Assembly (NCBI GenBank): GCA_004000155.1
Contig: RCSS01000485.1
Span: 1 to 25,748 of the forward strand
From: Tubulinosema ratisbonensis
Lineage: Eukaryota > Microsporidia > Tubulinosematidae
Reading direction: 5' to 3'
Length of the DNA stretch: 25,748 bases
Below the pieces are notes generated by a model, which was not told where the DNA came from, ran no database searches, and saw only the letters and a list, made by a program, of their open reading frames with translations. A program made the translations under genes and the position numbers. Below are positions 1 through 10,704 of this stretch, piece by piece (within the stretch, counting starts at the first letter, position 1; the number at the start of each line of letters is the position of its first letter).

Positions 1-1417
1 GAACATCTTGAATACGGTATAGAAGGATAAATTTTATTTACAACAATAAGTTTAATTAGGTCTTTTTCATTTTTTATTTTGTGTCTTAAAAATTTTATAT
101 AAAGTTCTTCTACGTGTTGAAACAGAAAAAAAGGGCAATTTTTTTGCGCGGAAAAAATTTTTTCGCCAAGTTTTAATTAAATTGCAACCAAAAAATAAAT
201 ACGTATATTTATTTCAGATATAAAATTAAAATTTAAATTTTTATATTTTGTTATTCTTTTAACAGAGCATAAAAGAGAAGAGTTAAATATTATTTTCTTT
301 TTAAACTGTTTTATTTTCTAAGAAAGGTTTATTTTACAATCTTTAAATGTGGAAAAAAAGTGAATAAAAGGTTTAGAAACATTTTTAAAATTTCAAGTCT
401 ATTTCTGCTGGAAAAAATACTTTGAGTTTCTATAAATTGGTTTTGGTAAAATCAACACTTATATAAAAGAAATTTTTTGAATCTGTTAATAATAAAAATG
501 TTTTTGCCCTAAAAAGCAGTCTTTCGAAATTTGTATCAAAGAAGTGGATTTTAAAAATATGAGAAATGACAATTTTACACTTCTCGGTCAATCTTTAATC
601 ACCCAGAAAATTTCGCAAGTTTGGATACTACTGCTTATAAACAAAATTTTGAATTATATGGATGTGTGCTAAAGAAAGAAATAAAATAAATCATTAAATT
701 TGTAAAAAATCTTTAGAAACATGCTAAAACAAATCATATAGAGCAAAAAAGAGATTTTTTAAATATTAATAATCTTATATCAGAATTTTACCATTCAAAA
801 TAAATAATTATTTTTTTTTTCTTTACCCAAATAAAACACAGAAAAAGTATAAAATTTTTAATAAGTTTTTTTTGTAGTTTTGTGACTAATTAGTTAAATT
901 ATCTAATTTTTAAAGAATATTATTTTTTTTGAGATTTAATTTTTATTTAATTTAATAAAAACACTACTATGTAGAATTTTTATGTGCTTACATATATTTT
1001 TTTTAAAAAATAATTTATTAATTCTACAAGTATTTATTTTAAATTTATATTAACCTTTTAGCAGTAATCTTTAAAAAATTATCTTTTTCAATAATTTTTT
1101 TAAAAATAATACTTTTATTAAGTTTTACACATAAACACAGAATAAACCTTTACAATAAAAATAAAATTTTACATTTTAAGAACACTTTGTTAGTGTTAAT
1201 TTTATTACATATTAAATATAAAATAAATAAATTATTTTTTACCATAAAAAAAATTAATCAAAACCAGAAAAAATTTAACATTTTTAAATTAAATAAAAAA
1301 TTTTATAAAAATATTTTACTTCCTTTTTAAAATTTAATTAATCATTAAAAATATGATTTATCAAAATTTTGATAGATCAGTTAATAAATTTAATATTCAA
1401 AAAGATCATTAAAAAAG
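1..1417. other. Gene-free AT-rich region
   Basis: No supported gene. The stretch is dominated by A/T runs with frequent stops in all frames. Bases 540-690 have slightly more complex composition and short open stretches, but I could not match them to any family. An A6T6 tract with GC-rich flanks lies at about 146-167. The last 30 bases are the likely promoter of the next gene. Confidence 0.6.
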
Positions 1418-1444
1418 TATAAATAGATGATAAATGTTTAACCC
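1418..1444 (+). promoter_or_regulatory. TATA-like box and CCC start motif of the 1445 gene
   Basis: TATAAATA lies at 1418-1425, about 20 bases before the ATG, and CCC at 1442-1444 directly abuts it. In microsporidia a CCC or GGG motif just upstream of the start codon is a known mark of transcription starts, with very short 5' UTRs. It supports the ATG at 1445 as the true start. Confidence 0.6.
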
Positions 1445-2626
1445 ATGAATTTAATCAAGATTCTTTTAAGTTTGATTGGATTATTTTGCGTATTCCTTAC
1501 CATTGGTGGTTATAATTTAAGGGATAAACCTATGACAAACAATACTAGTAATCAAGAAATGTGGAGTAACTCTTATAACATTAGTGAAAATGAAGGAGAA
1601 CAAAGATTAATTTTTGAAGAAGATAATGACTTACTAAACAATCAAAGCTTTATAATTCAAAATGGAAGTTCAATGATTTACAACGAAAACAAACCAGAAA
1701 ATACTTCTTTAATTTTAGATGAAAATTTTGACCAAATTTCTAAAACTAACCCTAAAGAAGAAAAACATTCCTCATTAAAAGAAAAAAAAGATTTAAAAAT
1801 CAACGAACCGAAAGACATCCTTCTGCAAATTATTAATGAAGAAAAAGAAAACGTAACCAACAACCAAATATTTTTAGAAAGAATAACTGACTTAACAGGT
1901 AAAATTAACAATTCTTTTATTGATATAAATGAGATAATACAACGATTTAAAAAAAGTTGTGATTCTTTTATATCCAAAAATCTTTATGATATGATGGTTG
2001 GTCAGAAGAAAGGATATTTTGAATTGACACAAAATTTATTAAATGTTCTTTACAAAGTGAAGAATAGCCAATTAAAATTGACAAATTTATATTTGGAGAA
2101 AAAAGGGATAAATTTTATTTTATCAAGTAATTCAGAATTTGTAAAAGAATTGCTTAAAGAAAAATATGAAGAATTTAACAAAACATACGTTACACTTACC
2201 GATAACATCGCTACATTGTATTATTACACAATCACAACAAACGACAAAATCTCTTCTATATGTAGAATCATGTCAGATCTAAACAGATGGTCCATAATAG
2301 AAGAGGATATAAAACAATTGATAAATTCTTTGATTGTAAAAGAGTTACAAACCCAGAAATCAATGACGGCTCTAATACAAAATATAAATTATAAGTTAGA
2401 CGATGGGGTTGTGTTAATGAAAAACTATTATAAGTTGTGTAAAGAAAAATATGATGAAAAGAGTTTATCGGTTGATTCGTTTAATCTTTGTAAAAGTAAT
2501 GTTGGTTCTATTTCTGCGATGGTTGAAAGAATTCATGCTGTGTGGAAATTTAGTGAGTTAGAGATTAAAAAAATTTTGAGTGTTGAGTTTGAGCACTTGG
2601 AGAGGAAAGGTATTAAAGTTAATTAA
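1445..2626 (+). CDS. Hypothetical secreted or membrane-anchored protein
   Basis: A 393-aa protein of no family I recognise. Residues 4-22 are strongly hydrophobic after a single Lys, so they form a signal peptide or a type II signal anchor. Residues about 28-135 are polar, Asn/Glu/Lys-rich and probably disordered, with several N-x-S/T sites. Residues about 140-393 look like a mainly helical domain with Cys at 172, 273, 332 and 349, which could form two disulfides if the protein enters the secretory pathway. There is no C-terminal KDEL-type signal. The start is supported by CCC touching the ATG and a TATA-like box. The gene stands alone, with more than 1.4 kb of gene-free DNA on one side and 2.1 kb on the other. 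Lineage-specific secreted proteins are common in microsporidia, so a host-exposed or spore-wall role is possible but is inference only. Confidence 0.8.
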   Translation: MNLIKILLSLIGLFCVFLTIGGYNLRDKPMTNNTSNQEMWSNSYNISENEGEQRLIFEEDNDLLNNQSFIIQNGSSMIYNENKPENTSLILDENFDQISKTNPKEEKHSSLKEKKDLKINEPKDILLQIINEEKENVTNNQIFLERITDLTGKINNSFIDINEIIQRFKKSCDSFISKNLYDMMVGQKKGYFELTQNLLNVLYKVKNSQLKLTNLYLEKKGINFILSSNSEFVKELLKEKYEEFNKTYVTLTDNIATLYYYTITTNDKISSICRIMSDLNRWSIIEEDIKQLINSLIVKELQTQKSMTALIQNINYKLDDGVVLMKNYYKLCKEKYDEKSLSVDSFNLCKSNVGSISAMVERIHAVWKFSELEIKKILSVEFEHLERKGIKVN

Positions 2627-4746
2627 AATGATTGGTTATTTTTTTATACAAAGATTTTGATGATTAATTTTTAAAAAATTTAAAATTAGATTTGATTTTT
2701 AATTTTTGATTAACAAAATAATAAAGGTTTTGACAAAAAATACTTTACTTTTTTTAATTATAATTTTCAAAAATGATTGATAGAAAATTAAGAAAGATTT
2801 ATGTGTAAATTCTATTATCACCCAATAAAACATTTGAAAAGATCAATTAAAGAAATTGTATTTTTAAGAAATAAATAAATTTTTAAAGAGAATCTAAATT
2901 AAAACTTTTATTTTATTAGTAAATACTTTTAAGAGATTCTATAAAACTCTTTTTTATATTATGTCATATAAAAAACCTTATACTTCATGAATTAAAAAAT
3001 CTTACTTAATCAAGGTTATTATTTGTTTCGTTAAACAAATTATGAGTTTATTTTTTATTATTATTTACTATTTTTTCGACAAAAAAACATTATTTAAATA
3101 TAAAAATAGTAAATAAGATTTCTTAGTAAGTTTTTTAAAAAATTTTATAATCCTTTAGTTTTGTAGTGAAGCTTTGATATTTTTTTAGAATATCGTTAAA
3201 AAAAAGTTAACTCAAAAATAAATTTTAATTATTAAAATATTTAAATTATTTATTCAAAATTTGACCAATACACCATAAATTTAATTAATCTATTTTTTTA
3301 TGTTAATTTTTATTGAATTACTACTGCTTAAGTTTTAAATTTATGTATTTGTATTAAAATTCAATTTTTTTTTATTTTATAAAAATATTGCTTGAACAAA
3401 GTTTATTTATAATTTTAAGATATTTGTCATAAATACAAATACTTTAATAAAAACGTAATATTTTATTTTTTTATGGTACATGTTCATTCAAATTTCTATT
3501 AAAATTTAATCAGTTATTTATTTTTTTTGAAATGCTCAAAAATCAGCAAACTATTTATTATTTTTTAAATTAATAGATTATTTAAATTATTATATTATTC
3601 CTTTATTTTTTAAAGCTTTTGTGTATATCAAAGAATGAACTATGAAAAAACTATGTAAATGTTTTTCTTTTTTATATATAATTTTAACTATTTAAATTTT
3701 TTACTTTAAACCTTTGATCAGAAAATTTAAAAGCTTAATTTGTTTCTTTTATGAATTATTAAAGTAAATATTGTAAAGACTGTTGCTATTATTATAAAAT
3801 TAATATGATCTTAAATCTTAAATAAGAGCAAAATAAAATGTTTGTTTTGATAATAAAATGTATTCATTGTGAAATAAAGAAGATTAAATTTTAGAAAGAT
3901 ATTTACCTTTTTATTTTACTATCTTTTTTGTAGAAACAGAGTTAAAAAGTATATTTTTACAATATCATTGGTGTCATTGAAAATGAAATATCTCCTTAGT
4001 AAATTATTTTTATATTTATAATGAAGTTAAGTACATTTTATTTTCTTATAAGTTAAGTCAAAGCAAAAGAGCAAAACTATTATATAATTTAAGCGTATTG
4101 CTGGGGCTAATTGGGTCTAGTATTTTTATAAAATGTTGACTTAAAATCTCATTACTAAAAATATTCTTTTTTAATATGCAAGCTTTAAACTTGATTTTTC
4201 ATCAAAGATAATCACCGATTTTCTTTTTAAAACGTTTTAATTTGCTTAAAAATTATAGTTTGTGTGTAATTACCACATATAACCATATTTGATAATAAAA
4301 ACCAATTGTTTCATTTTTCTTTAGTAATTTTTACTTGATCATTTATTATAAATCTAAAAGTAAAGATATTAGTAAAAATAATCAAGTATTATAAAAAATT
4401 TATTTATTTAGAATATAAGAGTTTACTTTTTATTATGAAAAAACAAAGATTCTTCTTTGTAAATTTCTATTATTTTTTTCAAGTGTTAATATCTGTTAAA
4501 AATTTTAAAAAATTTTTTTACAATAAAACTTGTTTTTTAGAAAACTAATAGTTATGAAATATAATTAAAACATAACCAATTTTTTTATTTCTTATAGGAT
4601 TACTTTGTTAAAGATAAAAAAAAATCTTTTGAAAATCGCAGAATCATTCTTTAAAAATATTAAAGAATTCTTTAGAACAGTCTTTACTAAAAAATCAATA
4701 AAATTGTAATTTTTAATTATTTAAAGAAAAAAAATTTAAAAAAAGT
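2627..4746. other. Gene-free, extremely AT-rich spacer
   Basis: About 2.1 kb of A/T-dominated DNA with dense stops in all frames and many homopolymer runs. I see no coding remnant, transposon motif or structured RNA. A small GC-richer patch at about 4090-4120 is too short to interpret. Confidence 0.6.
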
Positions 4747-5472
4747 ATGGTGTTTGGCAAAATAACAATGATTCTGTTTATTAATTTAGTTTTCTCAGCA
4801 AATAAAAAAGAAGACAAAAATGAAATGTTTGATATTAATCCAATAAATGATTTCAATAAAAGGCCTATTCAAGGAAATCCTAGGAAAGATGAAGAAAGAC
4901 AATGTTTACTAGAGGTTGAAGAATGTAAAGAAGCAGGACAGGAAACAATTCAAGTGGCAAGACCAATATTATTAGAGAGAAAAACAAACGAATTTATAAA
5001 TTTTGAAGAAGAAATCAAAATAGCTACACCCAAGGAGAATAAAAAACCAACTGAAGAAAAAGAGGAAGAAAAAAAGGAGGAAGGAAATGAAAAAATTGAC
5101 GAAAAAAGTACAAAAGAACATTGTCAACAAAAGGACTACGATGTTCAAGAAATCGAAGATAGTCTAAAAGAAAGTGAGGAAGAAAAAGATGATAAACAAG
5201 ACGACGATGTTAAAGAAATCAAAGTTAGTGAAGAAACAAGTAAAAATGGAAATGACGATAACCAAGCTAGAGATGAAGAAGCTGAAGAAAAAAAAGAAGT
5301 TGAAGGATTGGTTGAAAACGATGAGAGTACAGAAACGGTATATAAAGAATATATTGGATTACAACAAAAATTTATATTTATGCTTAGAGTTTTACGTGGG
5401 TTATCTGCGGTTAGTCCTTATTTAGGAGGTTTGCTTACGGGGTATTTCCTTTACAACTTATTGCATAAGTAA
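4747..5472 (+). CDS. Hypothetical acidic protein with signal-like N-terminus and hydrophobic C-terminus
   Basis: A 241-aa protein of unknown family. Residues 4-18 are hydrophobic and resemble a signal peptide ending near FSA. Residues about 20-200 are highly charged and low in complexity, with runs of Glu, Lys and Asp, and are likely disordered or helical. Residues about 208-238 are hydrophobic with Gly and Pro (LSAVSPYLGGLLTGYFLYNL) and probably form a membrane segment or hairpin, ending in LLHK. The layout would fit a single-pass or tail-anchored membrane protein with a long acidic lumenal or cytosolic region. Unlike two other genes here there is no CCC motif before the ATG, and an in-frame ATG at residue 8 is an alternative start that keeps the hydrophobic segment. 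A continuous ORF this long in such AT-rich DNA, plus the three-part layout, argues for a real gene. Function is not inferred. Confidence 0.7.
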   Translation: MVFGKITMILFINLVFSANKKEDKNEMFDINPINDFNKRPIQGNPRKDEERQCLLEVEECKEAGQETIQVARPILLERKTNEFINFEEEIKIATPKENKKPTEEKEEEKKEEGNEKIDEKSTKEHCQQKDYDVQEIEDSLKESEEEKDDKQDDDVKEIKVSEETSKNGNDDNQARDEEAEEKKEVEGLVENDESTETVYKEYIGLQQKFIFMLRVLRGLSAVSPYLGGLLTGYFLYNLLHK

Positions 5473-6084
5473 ATTAATTGAGTACCATTTATATTTTTGA
5501 AAATAAAGTAATCCAAGAATATTTTTTTATATTAGAACTGATTTATTTAAAATTATTTTAAAAAAAATCATAAATACAGTCGACAGTTTCATTACGCAGC
5601 GCTCTATGGATGCGATTTAAAATATAAACTACAATGAATTTTCCATAAATTCCTTTATTTTTATTACGAGAAATAAAATAAAAGTTTTATTAGATTTTTT
5701 CTAGTATAACATGAGATAAAACATAAAGATAAAATTTTACGTATCAAGTATATTTATATTGAATGATGTTTTCTTTTTTTTATTTGAATTTGTTAGTCTT
5801 TGTGTTTTATATATGACAACTATTTATACATGTATATTTTTAAAAGTTAAAATGATTTATTTTGATTATTTTTCTTTCTAATCAAGACAAATCTCAAAAA
5901 TAAAATATTACTCTTATAAAACCAATAGTATTATAATTTAAATTTTATAAAATTATTAAAAAAAAATAGAACGCTATATTGCCAACATGTTAAAGAGATT
6001 AAAAAAAGCCTATTTCCTTTGTAGATAATATACGAATATTAAATAGTATTTAAAAAGCTATCATAAGTCTCGAAACGAATGGAT
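5473..6084. other. Gene-free spacer
   Basis: No gene supported. A GC-richer patch at about 5578-5620 begins TACAGTCGACAG and resembles a transposon end, but I found no inverted partner downstream. Confidence 0.5.
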
Positions 6085-6960
6085 TTAATGGAAAAACAAT
6101 CTAAAACATAAGAAAGCTTTACAAAATTATAAAGAGAGTTGCAAGCAGCTGTCCGCTAGATACAAAACAATTTACATATTCAAAATTCATATATGTTAAA
6201 AATAAAACGATTTTTGGTGTTTTGATAAAAAATAAATTACTCAAACATTTCTATCAATAGGAGTTAAACTAATTAAACGACTCTTAAAGTATATAAATTT
6301 TTTGAAATTCTAAAATATTTACAACTTTAAAAGAAAATTATTGGTTTCTTGCCAATAAAAAGGATTTAAGAAAATTTGAAAAAATATTTTTATTGCATAA
6401 TATGAAGTTTTGCCGTGAAAATGCTACTTTAGATAGAAATTTTAAAACTAACCAACACAAATTATCAACGGATATAATTAGAGCCGATTAGATTTTTATC
6501 CTGTTGAAATAGAACTGAATAAACTATTTTTTGGGACATTTATTTCTAAAAATCAGTGACGTAAATAATTCAACCTCTACAAATTACGCATAAATTATCC
6601 CATAAGTTGTATTTTTTAGTGGATCTAGTAATAAAACAGATAAATAAAAATCATTTTTAACTACTCATATTTTAAAAATCAATCTCTAAAAGTATTTCTG
6701 AATTTTTTGGAGACCAATTTTTTTTTGTTTTATTAATTAAACAGAAAAATACAAATAGATAATTTTGTATTTTAAAACTATATTGGGTTTTGGTAATATA
6801 GGCTGCCATAATTTGGAAATGAACAACCCCATATAAAAAAGATATTTACCTTAAAACACACAAATTCAATATAGTCTTTAGATCATTCAGTTGAGTATAC
6901 ATTTAAATGTACTATTGAGGAATGTTTGAATCATTTTTGGGGTATTCTAAAATAATGATA
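6085..6960 (+). pseudogene. Decayed ISXO2/Merlin-like (IS1595-type) transposase remnant
   Basis: There is no ORF, but pieces in several frames occur in the order expected of an ISXO2-like DDE transposase. A Trp at 6089 and CKQLSARYKTI from 6140 resemble the zinc-ribbon end, usually C-x-x-SiR-x-sfF. FCRE at about 6413 is followed about 31 codons later by VEIELNKLFFG at about 6505, which matches the family spacing from the YNxxR helix to VEIDESxFGKRK. The fragment ILGFGNIG near 6780 resembles WVFGGI. HSVEYTF then CTIEECLNHFWGILK at about 6885-6955 resembles NHSxNFV ... HTxxIExxWxxLK. The first catalytic Asp (EID) reads as Leu in EIEL. The spacing between VEIE and ILGFG is too long, so an insertion is likely. 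No terminal repeats were found. The call rests on pattern order and is moderate to weak. Confidence 0.4.
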
Positions 6961-9900
6961 ATAATAAAAATTAGTCAGGTATGTATAAAATTATCTATTT
7001 TAGATGGCATTGAAACGTGTCATTAAGTTGTACAGAAATAAAACAAATTTCTTTTAGTTGAGTTGGAAAGTTATTTGCTTTAGATGATTACAATAATACA
7101 CGACCATATACAATTTCTAAAACATATTACAGCAGTTTTAGAAAATGCTTCTTAAATAATGAAGATAAATTAAGTAGAAATTTTTTAAATGCGTGTCAAA
7201 TGGGGTTTCGAAAAATAACCGTTATCTAGAAGATCTTGTGAAATTAAAAAATCTTAAAGGTATAAATTCATTAACAAACAAAAATCAGAAGCTTTTTTTT
7301 ATAAACAGATTGCTCTGCAAGTCCTAGTGCAAAATTCTGAAAAAAAGCAAAGGGTTGTCGGGTTTCTTTGAAAGAAATTTTTTAGAAGTGAAAAAAAAAC
7401 AACAAAGATTCGTTTGATCCATTATGAATAGACCAAAGAAAACTTTGCAAACAACACAAAAAGAAGTCATTTTATATTGGAAAACTAAAGAAGTATTTTT
7501 TATAATCAAAAGGTATTTCTTAATATTTACGTTTTGCTAAAAACAAATATTTGCTAACCTTATTCTTTAATCAATTATTTGTTCACCTAAATATTTTTTT
7601 ATATATTTTATTCATAAAATAATGGCATTTGTTTTTATAAGTCTTTTTCTATCTTACTTCGAAATAAGCACTGATTCTAGGTTTTTATAGTGCCATTATC
7701 ATAAAAAGAGAAAGTTTGCTTGATACAACGTGTTTATCGTTGATTGAATATAATGCAAAGTACTGAATAGTTTCAAAAGCATGACTGTAAACAAGATCGT
7801 TTATATTTTATACTAACAGCTTAAAAACTTTAAAATATTGTCGTGATGAAGCTGATTAGTATTTCTAAAAATGATTTAAAAATCAAAAATTTTATTGATA
7901 TTTACTTTTATAAAAGACTTTTGTTCAAAAAATAGACCAATATCTTATTAATAAACGTCAAAAAAAATGAATTTAATGATATATTTTAAAAAACTTACAG
8001 ATTTCCGAACTCTTTTCTTAATTTTATACCGTGTAAAAGTGTTATTACAATTATGCACTATATACCATACATTAATTGTGATAAAAATAGTATTAACAAC
8101 TTACTTATTGAGGAGAAGTTAAAATAAATATAAACAGGGTTATACTCTTATACATTGATTGATAAGCATGTGTCATATTCCAGTAAGTCAAGCGGTAAAA
8201 AGGTGCATAACTGTTTAAAACAAGTATATTAATAAAAACTTATTTATGAAATATAACATATTTTTTTAAACAAAAAAATCACAAAGGTTGATATATGGAA
8301 ATAAAAGAACAATATTGAAAAGTACACTTAAATTAAAAAAAGAATTGCCATCATCGTAAGCTTAAACTTTTATAATTTTTCTAAAAAATACTATTTATTC
8401 ATAAAAACAATGAACCAAAAATTTTAAATCAAAATACGGAAAACAAAACAATTTAAATGAAATTCATGAGAGCGAACTAGTGCAATAAATTATATAAATC
8501 TATAAGGCAATTTTTATGTATTTAGTTTTTTTAACAAAATTTAAAATTCAATATCTAATTAATTAGGTTTAGAAATATTTCAAACATTTTCAATAAATAA
8601 ATGTGGAAATTTACAGAGTAAAAAGTAGCTTAGCAAAATATTTTGTTTTCTCGTATTTTAGTCTTATTAATCAAGATCGAGTATATTTTCTAAAAATATA
8701 AAAACTTATTGCTACTAGAATTTAATGAAATACAAAAAAATTTAGTTTTTACCTTTAAATTTTTGTTAAATAACAATAATTTGGGATTCAAAAAGATTGT
8801 TTTGGTTTTTTATATTCTGAAAGTTTTACAAATTGAAAATAATCGAAAAATACTTGAATAAAGTATAAATAATTTTAATTAAACCAAGTTCATGATTGAA
8901 AATTTTGGAAAAAAATTTCATTAATTTAAGATATTTATTTACATTAATGTTGCAGTTAATAAACACCTTTTTTATTTGGAACAATCAACAGTAAAAATAT
9001 ATAAAAGTATGTTTTAAGAGTTATTTGAAGGATTGAAATAAAACTATTAAAAAAATATATCATCTCTAGATTTTGCCAATGATATCTTAATCTGAATGAA
9101 TTTTAAAGTGTTAAAATTTTCTATTTTCTAAAGAACACTTATTAACAAAGATATATAAAAAATTTTGTCGAAAATTTATATCTTAAATTTTAAAAAAATA
9201 ATTTTATAAGTTTTGATTCAAATATAACAATCAAATGATATTCTTTATTATTTTAATAATGGCTCTTTGATATTTTAATTTAATTGGATCAGTATTTTTT
9301 GTATCAAATTAACATTTAAATGAAGTAGAAGAATCTTTTTTATTTGATGTTTTTACAAATATTATATCAATCATAAATACAAACAACCATAAGTTCCATT
9401 TTAAAGAGACCAGAAATTTTAAGTTTTATTACCCAATACATTAACTTTATGGAATTTAGGCATGAAAAATAAATCAGAAACATCAATACCTAATTTTAAT
9501 ATACTTTTAAAGAAGTAAAAATGGGAGAAAAAACAAAATACAAAGATAATTAAGATTTAATTAGAAAATAGTAGTTTTTCTTTAGGATAAGATTTAAGAA
9601 TTAGATTAAAATTGTTTTAATATATCAAGAATTTTGTGTATAGAATTATTAAAGGTAGTTTAGTATTTTGAAATTAATTGAGAATAAAATCAAATTCAAT
9701 TCTTAACCATGTATTAGAATTCTTAGAATTATATAAAAAGACACTATCTATAAATTAATGAAAATTCTATTTTATATATTTGTAACAAATAGATACAGAA
9801 TAAGAAAATTTGAATTAAAAAAAATTTACGAATTAATTACACTTAAAAAGTTCAAAATGTAATTTTTAAAATATGAATCTAAATTTTAACAAATACATAT

Positions 9901-10621
9901 AAATGGATCAGAATACTTTGTTCGAACCTTCAGTATTATAATTAAAACCTGAACTTTATTTTCATTTAATTTGTCTAAATGATTATCTGATCTATTGTTC
10001 AGTAAAATAATTTAAAAAATATGTAAAGTCAAACGCGCCTATATATTTGTAAAATATAAATAAAATAAAACAAATTAGATAGTGTTTATTCGCCCGTAAC
10101 CTCATCTCTATTTGTAGAAATTATAACCCGTTTCAGATTTAATGATATTTTAAATAAGCAAAATAAAAACATATTAAATAGCATTAAAGATTTAAAAAAA
10201 AATATTGCTGTAAAATTACAAAATCTAAAGACTGATAAAAAATTTAAATCTAAAAAAATTTAAATAGAAATTTTAAGTGAAAAAAATCATTTATTTTATA
10301 CTTTATGAGAAGGTTTTTAGTTTGTGTTTTTTGCACAACAACAATTACATTTCTTATATTTGCAATATATTACAGATTTTTTTGTTTATTAAAAACTAAT
10401 ACTTTTTTGTAGTTATATTATATAGATAAACAATTAAATACAAATTTACTTATATTAACGATAAAAAATTAAACCAGGAAAAATTAAATAGAAAGGTCGG
10501 ATTTGTATTTTTTTTATTCCAATTTAATGATTATTAAAAAATCAAGAAATGTAATAAAAATTTTGTGGAAAAAATATTTTAATTTAAATATAAAGCTTCT
10601 TTTTTACCCAAATATCAAGCC
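6961..10621. other. Gene-free region, possibly with unrecognised old remnants
   Basis: About 3.7 kb with no supported gene. The first part (to about 8250) has less extreme base composition than the rest, and short open stretches occur on both strands (for example around 7080-7190 plus and 7650-7800 minus), so decayed mobile DNA is likely, but no motif was recognised. From 8250 on it is mostly A/T-rich with dense stops. Confidence 0.5.
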
Positions 10622-10670
10622 ACGTTAATTAAATAGTTAAATAAAAAAATCAAATTTTTTTAATTAACGT
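10622..10670. repeat. Perfect 12-bp inverted repeat upstream of the 10705 gene
   Basis: ACGTTAATTAAA at 10622-10633 and its exact reverse complement TTTAATTAACGT at 10659-10670 are separated by 25 A/T-rich bases. The right arm ends 34 bases before the ATG at 10705. It could be a protein-binding site, a hairpin in the 5' leader, or a chance event in AT-rich DNA. The CG-containing outer ends make pure chance less likely. Confidence 0.5.
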
Positions 10671-10704
10671 CACATACAAATAAATAAAATTCTGTGAGAA
10701 TATC

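Noticed and set aside
1678..1977. 99-aa minus-strand ORF
   Set aside because: It lies wholly inside the plus-strand 393-aa gene, opposite its low-complexity region, and is an antisense shadow.
5174..5425. 83-aa plus-strand ORF in another frame
   Set aside because: Lysine-rich shadow of the acidic low-complexity part of the 241-aa gene.
7324..7509. 61-aa minus-strand ORF
   Set aside because: Short, composed of poly-Phe/Ser-like translation of A-rich plus-strand DNA, with no motif and no start signal.
9915..9935. GTTCGAACC as a tRNA B-box
   Set aside because: The flanks do not form a T-arm stem on either strand, and no D-arm or acceptor stem can be drawn.
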